Source: an uncultured Opitutaceae bacterium (lineage in GTDB: Bacteria; Verrucomicrobiota; Verrucomicrobiia; Opitutales; Opitutaceae). From it: 64,000 nucleotides of DNA. Under the pieces are notes generated by a model, which was given only the letters and a program-made list of their open reading frames with translations, searched no databases and was not told the origin of the DNA. This document shows positions 1-10,058 of the stretch, one piece after another. The stretch lies in contig CAIOZY010000040.1 of the NCBI GenBank assembly GCA_903862935.1, forward strand, positions 124,001 to 188,000. Direction: 5' to 3'. The translations under genes were made by a program, and so were the position numbers. Each line of letters starts with the position of its first letter. Within the stretch, counting starts at the first letter, position 1.

Positions 1-671
1 GGCATCCCGTCCATGAACTTGGCGATGACCGGCTCGACCTGCCGGCCGAGGACGCTCGCGTAGGGCCCGGTCATGCCCACGTCGCACAGGAACGCCGTCC
101 CCTTGGGCAGCACAGTCGCGTCTGCCGTGGGCACGTGGGTGTGCGTACCGAGGACCGCGGTCACCCGGCCGTCCAGATGCCAGCCCATGGCCTGCTTCTC
201 GGAAGTCGCCTCGGCGTGGATCTCCACGATGATCGCATCGGCCTGGCCCTTGAGCCGTTCAATCATCCGGTCCGCGCACAGAAACGGGCATTCCGCCTTG
301 AGGTTCATGTACTGCCTGCCCAGGACGGTGAAGACCGCGACCCGGAAGCCCCGAGACTGGATCACCACGTGGTCCCAACCCGGGCAGCTTGCCGGGAGGT
401 TAGCCGGGCGGCATACCCGGTCGATCTGCCCGATCTCCGACTCGAAGCCGCGCTGGTCCCACACGTGGTCGCCTAGGGTGATTGCGTCTATTCCGCAGTC
501 CAGGAGCGACTTGGCTATGACCCCGGTGATACCGGCTCCCGCGGCCGAGTTCTCGGCGTTGGCGATCACAAAGTCCAGCGCCAGGTCCCCCCTGAGCCTC
601 GGCAGCTGCGAGGCCACGATCTCTCGGCCCGGCCGGCCAACCACGTCCCCGATGAAGAGCAGTTTGAGCAT
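1..671 (-). CDS. YmdB-type metallophosphoesterase (TIGR00282), 3' end cut off
   Basis: Partial gene running off the left edge; about 223 codons are present. The start [15 protein letters not shown] and the metal-site motifs NAEN (about 38-41), GDHVWD (67-72), IHAE (151-154) and GTHTHV (175-180) identify the YmdB/TIGR00282 calcineurin-like phosphoesterase family. Characterised members hydrolyse 2',3'-cyclic nucleotides with a di-iron centre and affect RNA decay and biofilm choice in Bacillus. The protein is probably cytoplasmic, as no signal peptide is seen. It is divergent from ilvB with about 116 bp between the two starts. Family assignment is firm; the physiological role here is inferred from distant homologues. 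Confidence 0.88.
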   Translation of the reverse strand, partial: MLKLLFIGDVVGRPGREIVASQLPRLRGDLALDFVIANAENSAAGAGITGVIAKSLLDCGIDAITLGDHVWDQRGFESEIGQIDRVCRPANLPASCPGWDHVVIQSRGFRVAVFTVLGRQYMNLKAECPFLCADRMIERLKGQADAIIVEIHAEATSEKQAMGWHLDGRVTAVLGTHTHVPTADATVLPKGTAFLCDVGMTGPYASVLGRQVEPVIAKFMDGM

Positions 672-735
672 GGCTTTAGGGGAAGTTTGACCCGCGGGCC
701 GCGGCGGACGCCAGCCTTTATGCTGGCCTTACAGC

Positions 736-765
736 TTGCCAGCGCCTCAACCGCATCTATCTAAT
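736..765 (+). promoter_or_regulatory. Candidate sigma-70 promoter of ilvB
   Basis: TTGCCA at 736-741 and TCTAAT at 760-765 are separated by 18 bp, which would put the transcription start about 15 bases before the ilvB ATG at 788. The match is moderate and was judged by eye only. Confidence 0.4.
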
Positions 766-787
766 CGCAGGCTTTTTTCCTCCCGCT

Positions 788-2563
788 ATGAAAACCAAAG
801 CCTCCCGTGCGAAGACCGCAAAGGCCGACACCGGCCCCGAAATGAAGGGCGCCGAGGCCGTCGTCGAGTGCCTCATTCGCGAGGGGGTCGACGTCATCTT
901 CGCGTACCCCGGCGGCGCATCCCTCGAGCTGCACCAGGCCCTGGCCAAGACCGAGAGGATCCGCACGATCCTGCCCCGCCACGAACAGGGCGGCGCCTTC
1001 GCGGCGGGCGGCTACGCCCGGGCGACGGGCAAGGTGGGCGTGTGCATGGCGACCTCGGGCCCCGGGGCGACGAACCTGGTGTCGGGGATCGCGGACGCGT
1101 ACATGGACTCGATCCCGCTGGTTGCGATCACCGGGCAGGTGTACTCGAAGTTCATCGGGAAGATGGCCTTCCAGGAGACCGACTTCTTCGGGATGACGCT
1201 GCCGGTCGTGAAGCACTCCTACCTGGTGATGGACGTGCGGGACTTGCCGCGGATCTTCCGCGAGGCCTTCCAGCTGGCCCGCTCAGGCCGGCCAGGCCCG
1301 GTCGTGATCGACCTGCCCAAGGACGTCCAGCAGACGAAATTCACCCCCGTCTTCCCGGCCGCAACAAACTTCCGCAGCCCCTACGTGAGCATCGAGCACC
1401 GAGCGAGCGACGCCCAGCTCGAGGAGGTCATCGCCCTGGTGGCCGAGGCGAAGAAGCCCATGATCTACGCCGGGGGCGGCATTCTCTCTTCCGAGGCCCA
1501 CCGCGAGCTCAAGGCCTTCGCGGAGGCGGCGAACATCCCAGTCGCCACGACCCTGATGGGGGTCGGCGGCTTCCCGGAGTCGCATCCCCTGTCGATGCGC
1601 TGGTTCGGCATGCACGGCAGCGCCTACGGCAACTGGGCCGTGGACGAGTGCGATCTGCTGATCGGCCTGGGCGTGCGCTTCGACGACCGGATCACGGGCG
1701 ACACGCACAAGTTCGCCGCGCGTGCCAAGATCGTGCACGTCGACATCGACGCCTCCGAGCACCACAAGAACAAGCGGGTCAACTTTCCGATCCTAAGCGA
1801 CGTGCGTTACGCGCTGGGGCGGCTCAACGAGCTGCTCGCGGCCCGCAAGTTCAAGCCGCCGGTGACAAAGCCCTGGCACGACCAGCTAGACGCGTGGAAG
1901 CGCGACTATCCGTTTCGCTTCGACGACAGCCGCTACATCCAGCCCCAGGAGGCGGTGAAGCAGCTCTACGAGCTCACCAAGGGCGATGCGATCATCGTCA
2001 CTGGGGTCGGCCAGCACCAGATGTGGTCCGCCCAGTTCTACCAGTTTGATGCCCCGCGCCGCTTCATCAGCTCGCTCGGCCTGGGCGCGATGGGCTTCGG
2101 CTTTCCGGCAGCCCTTGGGGCCAAAGTCGGCCGGCCCGACAAGCCGGTCATCGACATCGACGGCGACGGCTCGTTCCTGATGAACATCCAGGAGCTCGCG
2201 ACCGCCCACATCGAGAAGATCGCGGCCAAGGCCATGATCCTCAACAACCAGCACCTGGGCATGGTCGCCCAGTGGGAGGACCGCTTCTACGGGAGCGTCC
2301 GCGGCAACACGATCCTGGGCGACGAGAATAGGATCGGCGGCCCCGACAACCCCGCCGACCTGTACCCGGACTTCGTCAAAATCGCCGAGGGTTTCCACGT
2401 GAAGGGCCGCCGGGTGATCCGCCGCTCGGACCTCAAGGCGGCAATCCGGGAGATGCTGGATTGGGACGGCCCGTACGTCCTGGATGTCATCGTCCCGTAC
2501 ACCGAGCACGTCCTGCCCATGATCCCAGCAGGCAAGTCCGTGAAGGACATGCTTTTGAAGTGA
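788..2563 (+). CDS. ilvB: Acetolactate synthase large subunit
   Basis: 591 aa, the usual length of the catalytic subunit. It condenses two pyruvates, or pyruvate with 2-oxobutyrate, in the first common step of valine, leucine and isoleucine synthesis, using TPP, Mg and FAD. The catalytic glutamate lies in RHEQGGAF near residue 66, and the TPP/Mg motif GDGSF lies near residue 459. The N-terminal tail ([12 protein letters not shown]) is basic and low in complexity. The ATG follows a C/T-rich leader rather than a Shine-Dalgarno sequence. No ilvN regulatory subunit follows; the next gene is glnA, 116 bp away behind its own promoter, so ilvN must lie elsewhere or be absent. IlvB is preferred over other TPP decarboxylases because the biosynthetic motifs are intact. 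Confidence 0.93.
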   Translation: MKTKASRAKTAKADTGPEMKGAEAVVECLIREGVDVIFAYPGGASLELHQALAKTERIRTILPRHEQGGAFAAGGYARATGKVGVCMATSGPGATNLVSGIADAYMDSIPLVAITGQVYSKFIGKMAFQETDFFGMTLPVVKHSYLVMDVRDLPRIFREAFQLARSGRPGPVVIDLPKDVQQTKFTPVFPAATNFRSPYVSIEHRASDAQLEEVIALVAEAKKPMIYAGGGILSSEAHRELKAFAEAANIPVATTLMGVGGFPESHPLSMRWFGMHGSAYGNWAVDECDLLIGLGVRFDDRITGDTHKFAARAKIVHVDIDASEHHKNKRVNFPILSDVRYALGRLNELLAARKFKPPVTKPWHDQLDAWKRDYPFRFDDSRYIQPQEAVKQLYELTKGDAIIVTGVGQHQMWSAQFYQFDAPRRFISSLGLGAMGFGFPAALGAKVGRPDKPVIDIDGDGSFLMNIQELATAHIEKIAAKAMILNNQHLGMVAQWEDRFYGSVRGNTILGDENRIGGPDNPADLYPDFVKIAEGFHVKGRRVIRRSDLKAAIREMLDWDGPYVLDVIVPYTEHVLPMIPAGKSVKDMLLK

Positions 2564-2587
2564 TTCCAGTCGCGTTAATAAAAAATT

Positions 2588-2603
2588 AACCGCCGGGGCG
2601 GTT
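2588..2603. promoter_or_regulatory. Perfect palindrome overlapping the glnA -24 element
   Basis: AACCGCC-GG-GGCGGTT is a 7-bp perfect inverted repeat. It sits directly after an A+T-rich repeat (TTAAT-A5-ATTAA, 2575-2589) and touches the first base of the sigma-54 -24 element. It could be an operator, or a hairpin ending ilvB transcripts, although no T-run follows. Confidence 0.4.
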
Positions 2604-2618
2604 GGCATCGGTCTTGCT
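2603..2618 (+). promoter_or_regulatory. Sigma-54 (RpoN) promoter of glnA
   Basis: TGGCATCGGTCTTGCT matches the sigma-54 consensus TGGCAC-N5-TTGCW. The GG of the -24 box and the GC of the -12 box are separated by exactly 10 bases. The expected start lies about 50 bases before the glnA ATG at 2680. RpoN control of glnA is well known in other bacteria; its use here is inferred. Confidence 0.72.
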
Positions 2619-2679
2619 ACATAAGCCTGCCTAGAACCACATCTCCTCGCACCGTCCCACAACCCACAAACCTTCACTC

Positions 2680-4101
<1,422 letters not shown>

Positions 4102-4121
4102 GGCGGCGCACGCATTCCTTC

Positions 4122-4155
4122 AGGCCGGCCCCCGAAACGGGGCCGGCCTTTTTTT
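4122..4155 (+). terminator. Intrinsic terminator after glnA
   Basis: An 11-bp stem (AGGCCGGCCCC with GGGGCCGGCCT) and a 6-base loop are followed immediately by a run of T (4149-4155). It lies 20 bases after the glnA stop codon. Confidence 0.92.
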
Positions 4156-4204
4156 CGTGCCGGATCCCATGGACCTGCGGCATACTCCGCCACTCCATCC
4201 TCCC

Positions 4205-5194
4205 ATGCGGAAATTTCTCCTGGTCCCGGCGCTGGCAGCAATCCTGGCGCACTCCGCCGCCGCGGCCCCGCGCCCCTACGAGCCGCAGCCGGTTGCCTTC
4301 CCCGCTGGCGCCGCCTATCTCTCCCCCACGGGGGAGATCTCGATCGTGGGCTACAATGACATGCAAGGTCTCTTCGAGGCCTGGGACCGGCTGTTCGCTC
4401 AGGCGCACCCGCAATTCCGGTTCAACCTGGTGCTCAAGGGGACTCGGACCGCCGCCCCCGCACTAGCCGCGGGGCGCTCTGCCCTGGCGCCGATGGGCGC
4501 CGAGATGACCGAGGCGGACCTGGCGGCCTGCCTTCGGGGCCTCAAGGCCTACCCGGTGCCGTTCCGCGTGGCCCACGCCGCGGTGGATCCCCGGGCACTC
4601 TCCTCTCCGATCGCCGTCTACGTGAACTCCGCGAACCCGCTCGCGCAGCTGTCCACGGACCAGGTTGCCCGCATCTTCACGGCCGGGAGCAAGACTGGGG
4701 ACCTCATCCTCTGGGGGCAGCTCGGCCTTACCGGGGATTGGGCCGGGCGGCTTATTCACCCGGTTGGGCTCGGAGCGGATACCGCACTCGGGGTCTACAT
4801 GCTCCGGCACCACTTCGGCGGGAGGCCCTTTGCGGCGCGCTTCCAGGCGCTGCGGCAGTCCCGCGCCGTCGTCCAGCAGGTGTCGGCCGATCCCCAGGCG
4901 ATCGGATTTGCCGACTTGAATCTCGCGCGCAGCGGGGTGGCCGTCGTCGCGGTCGACCCCGGGGACGGACGGACGCCGTCCCGGGGCTCGGCCGAGGACG
5001 TGGCCTCCGGGCGGTACCCCTACGACCGCCACCTGCTCGTCTACGCCCCCCGGCCCCTGGATCCCTGGGTGCGCGAATACCTGCGGATGGTGTATTCGAA
5101 GGAGGGCCAGGCGGCCGTCGCCGCAACCCCCCCGGGGTACATCCCGCTCAATCCGGGCGAGGTGGACGAGGAACTCGCGAAACTCGAGCGCTAG
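4205..5194 (+). CDS. PstS-like phosphate ABC transporter substrate-binding protein
   Basis: 329 aa from the ATG at 4205, chosen because it gives a clean signal peptide (MRKFLLVPALAAILAHSAAAA); an in-frame start at 4157 would put 16 proline-rich residues before it. The exported part resembles periplasmic binding proteins of the PstS/PBP-like family: an IVGYNDMQGLFEAW opening, a central IAVYVNSANPLAQLSTDQVARIFTAG-type segment typical of PstS-like domains, and SADPQAIGFADLN. No pst permease or ATPase genes are adjacent, so this is an orphan binding protein. Its stop shares the bases CTAG with the stop of the convergent galK. The phosphate ligand is inferred from the family. Confidence 0.75.
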   Translation: MRKFLLVPALAAILAHSAAAAPRPYEPQPVAFPAGAAYLSPTGEISIVGYNDMQGLFEAWDRLFAQAHPQFRFNLVLKGTRTAAPALAAGRSALAPMGAEMTEADLAACLRGLKAYPVPFRVAHAAVDPRALSSPIAVYVNSANPLAQLSTDQVARIFTAGSKTGDLILWGQLGLTGDWAGRLIHPVGLGADTALGVYMLRHHFGGRPFAARFQALRQSRAVVQQVSADPQAIGFADLNLARSGVAVVAVDPGDGRTPSRGSAEDVASGRYPYDRHLLVYAPRPLDPWVREYLRMVYSKEGQAAVAATPPGYIPLNPGEVDEELAKLER

Positions 5195-6348
5195 GATCCG
5201 GCCAGTCCAAGGATGAGCGAGGCTCCCTCGGCCGTCTCGGCCCGGAGCAGCAGGGGGTCGGACTTGAAGCGGGCCGCGTAGGCCGCGGCGACGCGGTCCG
5301 CCTCCGAAGCGCCGAAGCCGGACGAGGCGAGGGCCATCACGGCCCCGCCAAAGCCCCCGCCGCTCAGCCGGGCTCCGTGGACTCCGGGGGAGGCCGCCAG
5401 GGATTCGACCAGAAAGTCTAACTCCGGGGTGCTGTTCTCAAACCAATCCCGCGAACTCGCATGGGATTCGCACAGCAGTCTCCCGACTCCTGCCAGATCT
5501 CCCGAGCCCAGCAGGCGGACGGTTTCGGCCACCCGGGCGCATTCGCCGATAATGTGCCGCGCCCGCCGGTAGGCGGCCTCGCTCATGCGCGGCCTGGCCG
5601 ACGCGAGTCCCTCCTGCGTCGCCTCGGCGAGAAGCGTGACGCCCAGGGCACGCGCGGCCTCCAGGCACTCGCCGTGGCGCCGGGCGTAAAGCCCGTCGGA
5701 GAGGGCGTGCTTGGTGTGGGTGTTGAAGATCCACAACGCGCAGCCCAGCGGGACTGGCACCGTCGAGAACATGGGTCCCCTGCAGTCGATGTGGACCAAG
5801 TGCCCCGCGCGGCCGAATCCCGACACGGCCTGGTCGAGGATCCCCACGGGGACCCCGACAAACTCGTTCTCAGCCCGGCGCGCAGCGCGCACGAGGTCCC
5901 CGCGCGGCAGGTCCTGACCCGCAGCCTCGAGGAAGGCGAGACCCGAGGCGAGTTCCAGGGCGGCGCTGCTGCTTAAGCCCGCCCCGATCGGCAGGTCCGC
6001 CATCGTGAGGAGGTCAAATCCGGCGGGCACCACCAAGCCCATCTGGGCGAAAACGGCGAGCATGCCGACGCTGTAGTTGGTCCAACTGGCGCTCCCCGAC
6101 GCCCGCTCGACCCTGTCCGGCGGGAGCGAGACGACCGTTCCGGTCTCCCCGCTTGAAAAGCGCCGGGGCTGCCCCGGCCTCCGGGCAAGCGCCACCCACA
6201 CCTCCCGGCTGATCGCCGCCCCGAGGACGGGCCCGCCGTTATAGTCGGTGTGGTTCCCGATGAACTCGATGCGTCCGGGCGCCCGGGCAATGACCTCCGG
6301 GTCGGTGCCGTACAGCTTCCGGAACCGCGTGATAATCGGACCTGTCAT
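5191..6348 (-). CDS. galK: Galactokinase
   Basis: 385 aa. It phosphorylates galactose at C1 with ATP, the first step of the Leloir pathway. The galactokinase signature GRIEFIGNHTDYNGG lies at residues 25-39, the GHMP ATP-binding motif LPIGAGLSSSAALELA near 115-130, and the C-terminal GHMP motif GARLSGGGFGGAV near 335. The start at 6348 overlaps the stop of the upstream 69-aa gene (ATGA), suggesting translational coupling. An open frame extends further upstream, but it lies out of frame over the symporter and is not coding. With the SSS symporter two genes upstream, this looks like a hexose uptake and phosphorylation unit. No galT, galE or mutarotase gene is present. Confidence 0.93.
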   Translation of the reverse strand: MTGPIITRFRKLYGTDPEVIARAPGRIEFIGNHTDYNGGPVLGAAISREVWVALARRPGQPRRFSSGETGTVVSLPPDRVERASGSASWTNYSVGMLAVFAQMGLVVPAGFDLLTMADLPIGAGLSSSAALELASGLAFLEAAGQDLPRGDLVRAARRAENEFVGVPVGILDQAVSGFGRAGHLVHIDCRGPMFSTVPVPLGCALWIFNTHTKHALSDGLYARRHGECLEAARALGVTLLAEATQEGLASARPRMSEAAYRRARHIIGECARVAETVRLLGSGDLAGVGRLLCESHASSRDWFENSTPELDFLVESLAASPGVHGARLSGGGFGGAVMALASSGFGASEADRVAAAYAARFKSDPLLLRAETAEGASLILGLAGS

Positions 6349-6554
6349 TTCCCGTCGCCGTCCCTGCGCGCCCTCGCGACCAGGACCAGCATGGCCGCGG
6401 CGAAGGCGAGCATGACCAGTCCCCAGATCAGATTGATGTTGATCCCCAGGGAACGCGCGTTCAACGCCGGGTCGCCGAGGACCCCAGTGAGGACCAGGAG
6501 CAGGCCAAAGACGCCGAAGATGAGCCCGAGCGGAAGCCTCAAGTCGAAGTTCAT
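6345..6554 (-). CDS. Small two-helix membrane protein
   Basis: 69 aa with two hydrophobic helices (about residues 6-26 and 40-60) joined by a short polar loop, ending in a basic tail (RARRDGDGK). It lies between the SSS symporter (6-base gap) and galK (4-base overlap), so it is cotranscribed and probably coupled. Small membrane proteins beside SSS symporters can be accessory subunits, but no specific function can be read from this sequence. It is conserved-looking in codon use and is not a shadow of another gene. Confidence 0.7.
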   Translation of the reverse strand: MNFDLRLPLGLIFGVFGLLLVLTGVLGDPALNARSLGININLIWGLVMLAFAAAMLVLVARARRDGDGK

Positions 6555-6560
6555 GACGGT

Positions 6561-8270
6561 TTAAAGGAAGATCAGGTTGAGACCCAGGGTGGCCAGCAGG
6601 ACGATCGCTCCGAGGACGACCGGCCTCTCGAACCAGGGTTCGCCTGGATCCTTGGGCCGCGGCGTGAGCGAGTAGACCAGGCCCCCGAGCTCCGCATCGG
6701 AGCGGGTCGGCCGGGTCGCAAGCGAGACGCCGACCGTGACCAGGAAGCAGGCCGACCAGGCCCAGATCGCCGTCCAGAAGTTTTGCGCCATCTCGCTCGG
6801 GTAGAGGTGGAGCGCCGTCCCGAGCCAGGCGCCCTTGACTCCGGCCGCGGTGCCGGCGGGCAGCGTGAGCCCGTGGTGAGCGGCCGCCGCCAGGGTCCCC
6901 GTGACGAGCCCGACGAAGGCGCCGTGCCCCGTAGTGCGGCGCCAGAACATTCCCAGCAGAAACGTCGCGAAGAGCGGGGCGTTCACGAAGGCGAAGATCA
7001 GCTGCAGCAGGTCCATGATGTTGTTGAACCGCGAGGCGAAGTAGGCCGCTGCTACGCTCACCAAAATTCCGAAAACCGTCGCCGCCCGGCCCATCCACAG
7101 GTAGTGCGCGTCCGATTTGTCCGGCGCAACGTAGCTTTGGTACAGGTCGTACGTCCACACCGTGTTGAAGGCCGTGACGTTACCCGCCATGCCCGACATG
7201 AAGGAGGCCATCAGGGCGGTGAACCCGATCCCCAGCATGCCCGGGGGAAAGTACCGCACAAGCAGGGTCGGGATCACGAGATTGAAGTTGTACGAGGATC
7301 CGTCGGCCGGGAGCGTCAGCCCGCCCGACTGGACCAGGGCGATCGCGGCCATCCCCGGGAAGATAACGAGAAAGGGGAAGAGCATCTTCGGAAACGCGGC
7401 AATCAGCGGCGTGCGTCGGGCCGCCGAGACCGACTTTGCGGCCATAGCACGCTGAACAACCAGGAAGTCCGTGCACCAGTACCCGAACGACAGGACAAAT
7501 CCCAGGCCCATGGCCAGGCCGAACCACTCGATTCCCATCGGGTTCGCGGCGGGCGAGCCGAGGTGGCCCCACGACTGGGTCCAGGTCCCCGGGGCGAAGC
7601 CGGACTTCGCGGCGACGCCCCCGAGCTTCGCCTGGAGCCCGGCCCATCCGCCGGCGTCACGAACCGCCAGGTACGACAGCGGCGCGAAACCGAAGACGAT
7701 CATGAAGAACTGGAGCACCTCGTTGTAGATCGCCGAGGTGAGCCCGCCGAGGAAGATGTACACGAGAACGATCCCCGCGGACAGGGCCACGCTGAAGTTG
7801 AAGTCCCAGCCGAGGAGCAGCTCCAGCAGCTTTGCCAGGGCGTACAGCGAGATGCCCGAGGAGAAGACGGTCATCACCGCAAAGGAGACCGCGTTGAAGC
7901 AGCGGGTCTTCTCGTCAAATCGCAGCTTCAGGTACTCCGGGACCGACCGGGCCCGGGAGCCGTAGTAGAAAGGCATCATGAAGACGCCCAGGAACACCAT
8001 CGCCGGGATCGCCCCGATCCAGTAGAAGTGGCTCGTCATGATGCCGTACTTCGCGCCGGAGGCGGCCATGCCGATCACCTCTTGGGCCCCCAGGTTTGCG
8101 GACAGAAACGCGAGCCCCGTGATCCAGGCGGGAATCGAGCGGCCGGACAGGAAGAAGTCCGTGCTGCCGCGGACGCGGCGCTTGAGCGCCCAGCCGATTC
8201 CAATCACGGAGCCAAAGTAGATCAGCAGGATCGCGTAGTCTACGGGGCGGAAGGAGAGGACGCGGGTCAT
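6561..8270 (-). CDS. Sodium:solute symporter (SSS/SLC5 family), probably hexose
   Basis: 569 aa, about 14 predicted membrane helices, inner membrane. It opens with a helix (DYAILLIYFGSVIGIGWALKRR) and then the SSS core segments FFLSGRSIPAWITGLAFLSANLGAQEVIGMAASG and FLGGLTSAIYNEVLQFF. This pattern is close to SGLT-type sugar transporters; the family couples Na+ to uptake of sugars, amino acids or other solutes. Position immediately upstream of a 69-aa membrane protein and galK favours galactose or a related hexose as substrate. The stop at 6561 is 6 bases from the next start. Family is certain; substrate is inferred from neighbours. Confidence 0.9.
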   Translation of the reverse strand: MTRVLSFRPVDYAILLIYFGSVIGIGWALKRRVRGSTDFFLSGRSIPAWITGLAFLSANLGAQEVIGMAASGAKYGIMTSHFYWIGAIPAMVFLGVFMMPFYYGSRARSVPEYLKLRFDEKTRCFNAVSFAVMTVFSSGISLYALAKLLELLLGWDFNFSVALSAGIVLVYIFLGGLTSAIYNEVLQFFMIVFGFAPLSYLAVRDAGGWAGLQAKLGGVAAKSGFAPGTWTQSWGHLGSPAANPMGIEWFGLAMGLGFVLSFGYWCTDFLVVQRAMAAKSVSAARRTPLIAAFPKMLFPFLVIFPGMAAIALVQSGGLTLPADGSSYNFNLVIPTLLVRYFPPGMLGIGFTALMASFMSGMAGNVTAFNTVWTYDLYQSYVAPDKSDAHYLWMGRAATVFGILVSVAAAYFASRFNNIMDLLQLIFAFVNAPLFATFLLGMFWRRTTGHGAFVGLVTGTLAAAAHHGLTLPAGTAAGVKGAWLGTALHLYPSEMAQNFWTAIWAWSACFLVTVGVSLATRPTRSDAELGGLVYSLTPRPKDPGEPWFERPVVLGAIVLLATLGLNLIFL

Positions 8271-8306
8271 GGGGGTATCAGGGTTGGGATATAAAGGCGG
8301 GTTGTG

Positions 8307-9832
8307 TCAGGGGCCGGCTTGCCCCCCAACGCCGAAGCCCTGTTCAGCGGATTTGCGGCGCGGGGAGATTCTTCGGACCGCCGTGAATTTGGCCCGGAAA
8401 AGCTCGTCCAGGAGATTCCGGACCTCCCGCGGCACGCGCTCGACGAGGCCCCCGAGGGCGGGCAGCCCCGCCTCGGCCGCCTCCTCGTCCCGGGCGGGCG
8501 CGCGGTCCGCCGATTCGGAGGCCTGCTTCTCGGACGACTCCGCGAGGAAGGCGGCCTCATCCGTTTCCCCGGGCCAGGCCGGGGCGGCCTCATCCTCTTC
8601 GGCCCCGTTCGACTGGGGCGCACTCGCCAGAGGGCCGGCTTCGGGCCTCACCCCAAGGGCCGAGGCGAGCCGCTCCTCGAGCCGGTCAATCAGGTCTTTT
8701 TTTTTTCGTCCCCGGCCGGGGCCTCGTCCGCGAGGGCGGCGAGTTCCTTGATCAGCGTATCGATAGAGCGCGAGCGGCTGGCCTCGACTGCCTTGAGCAG
8801 CGTGACCTCGAAATTGATTTTCTCCGCAAGCCCCAGCTTGACCCCGCCCTCGCCCTCCCGGAGGGCGTCCAAGAGCCGGGTCAGTTGCTCGGTCGTGAGG
8901 GCGGACCCGAGGCGGTCGCTCTTGCCGCCCTTGGCGATCGCGTCCAAGAGGGCCGAGCGCACCAGGGCCTGCAGGTCGGTGAGGAGCCGGACCAGGTCCC
9001 GGCCGTTCTCGTCGAACTCGTCCACCAAGGCGATGAGCTTCCGGTCGTCGCCGGCGGCGACCGCCGCCGCGAGTTCAGCGACCTTCCCCTCGGCCACGAG
9101 CCCGTAGACGTCTAGGACATCGGCCTCCGAAATCTCGGTGCCGCAAAACGAGATCATCTGGTCGAGAATCGACTGGGCATCGCGCAAACCGCCGTCGGCC
9201 AAGCGCGCGATGCAGGCGAGGGCCCCGTCCGAGGCCTTGATCTTCTCGCTCTCGGCGATCCGGCGCAGCCGCTCGGCGATCAGCTCCTGCGGGATGGGCT
9301 TCAGGTCGAACCTCTGGCAGCGCGACAGGATCGTCGGGATCACCTTCTGCACATCCGTCGTGGCAAAGACGAACTTCACGTGAGCCGGCGGCTCCTCGAG
9401 GGTCTTCAGGAGCGCGTTGAAGGCCGAAGCCGACAGCATGTGGACCTCGTCGATGATGAAGATCTTGAACTTGCCCTGGGCTGGGGCATAGCGCGCGGTC
9501 TCCCTCAGGTCGCGGACCTGCTCGACGCTGTTGTTGGAGGCCCCGTCGATCTCGATCACGTCTAGGTGGCTGCCCTCGGCGATCGCCACCGCAGCCGGGT
9601 CGTCCAGGGGGAAGTCCACGCGCGGGCCCCCGGAGCAATTCAGGGCCTTGGCAAAGATACGCGCCATGGAGGTCTTGCCCGTGCCGCGCGGCCCGACGAA
9701 GAGATAGGCGTGCGCGATGCGGTTCTTCTGGATCGCGTTCTTCAGGGTCCGGACGACGTGCTCCTGGCCCACGACGTCGTCAAACGTCTGGGGCCGCCAT
9801 TTGCGCGCTATGACCTGGTAGGAGGAAGACAC
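8307..9832 (-). CDS. dnaX: DNA polymerase III tau subunit, full-length product by frameshift/slippage
   Basis: The 380-codon gamma frame ends at 8690 just after an A10 run (8697-8706). A -1 shift in that run joins it to a second frame that reads [15 protein letters not shown] and continues to a TGA at 8307, giving about 508 aa. The extension is acidic and Ala/Glu-rich, then ends in [20 protein letters not shown], which resembles a structured C-terminal domain and keeps a coding-like composition. In other bacteria tau binds the polymerase alpha subunit and the DnaB helicase, and dnaX makes a short gamma by recoding. Either transcriptional slippage (as in Thermus) or ribosomal frameshifting (as in E. 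coli) would fit. The start is GTG at 9832. An alternative is a homopolymer sequencing error that hides a single tau-only frame. Confidence 0.82.
8690..9832 (-). CDS. dnaX: DNA polymerase III gamma subunit (clamp-loader ATPase), unshifted product
   Basis: 380 aa read without a frameshift. It is the AAA+ motor of the clamp loader that places the beta clamp on DNA. Walker A GPRGTGKT is at residues 47-54, the Walker B-like IIDEVHMLS near 130, and sensor 1 ATTDVQK near 170. A single Cys (ALNC, residue 66) remains of the usual zinc module: the CxxC-type cysteines between it and the DVIEID segment are absent, replaced by a Pro/Asp-rich stretch. It ends EKKKT-stop directly after the slippery A run, as expected for a gamma made by recoding. 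It is divergent from the SRP RNA gene. Confidence 0.93.
   Translation of the reverse strand: MSSSYQVIARKWRPQTFDDVVGQEHVVRTLKNAIQKNRIAHAYLFVGPRGTGKTSMARIFAKALNCSGGPRVDFPLDDPAAVAIAEGSHLDVIEIDGASNNSVEQVRDLRETARYAPAQGKFKIFIIDEVHMLSASAFNALLKTLEEPPAHVKFVFATTDVQKVIPTILSRCQRFDLKPIPQELIAERLRRIAESEKIKASDGALACIARLADGGLRDAQSILDQMISFCGTEISEADVLDVYGLVAEGKVAELAAAVAAGDDRKLIALVDEFDENGRDLVRLLTDLQALVRSALLDAIAKGGKSDRLGSALTTEQLTRLLDALREGEGGVKLGLAEKINFEVTLLKAVEASRSRSIDTLIKELAALADEAPAGDEKKKT
8697..8706 (-). promoter_or_regulatory. A10 slippery run in dnaX (gamma/tau recoding site)
   Basis: On the coding strand GAA AAA AAA AAG ACC TGA puts ten consecutive A residues two codons before the gamma stop. A net -1 shift (or one added A in the mRNA) leads into the tau frame. 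Runs of A9 or more are the known signal for transcriptional slippage in Thermus dnaX; A-AAA-AAG is also the E. coli ribosomal heptamer. Confidence 0.78.
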
Positions 9833-9917
9833 CTCAGGACAGAGACGCTGGAAGCTGTTCGAAAAAAAAGGAAGCCGATTCTGGTTGCGCGAGACCCCTT
9901 CCGGGCCATGTTACGCC

Positions 9918-10018
9918 TCGGCCAGGTGCCATGCATGGGCAGGCGCGTGAACTCCGCCAGGGCCGGAAGGCAGCAACGGTAACGACGTTCTTCCAGTGCC
10001 GTGGAGTGCCTGGCCACT
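9918..10018 (+). ncRNA. ffs: Signal recognition particle RNA, small bacterial (4.5S) type
   Basis: About 100 nt. The universally conserved SRP helix-8 core is present: GTGAACTCCGCCAGGGCCGG then AAGGCAGCAACGGTAACG, with the GGAAG tetraloop region and internal-loop residues. The ends pair GGCCAGG (9920-9926) with CCTGGCC (10009-10015), followed by a short T-run (10020-10024) that could end transcription. It guides Ffh to nascent inner-membrane proteins. Exact ends are approximate (within about 10 nt). Confidence 0.9.
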
Positions 10019-10058
10019 ATTTTTCCGCCCCGTCACGGGGCTGGTGCGGGAGGCGGGC

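Noticed and set aside
5191-7158. 655-codon frame reading through galK and over the symporter
   Set aside because: Only the part from 6348 downward is galK; the upstream part is out of frame in the symporter gene.
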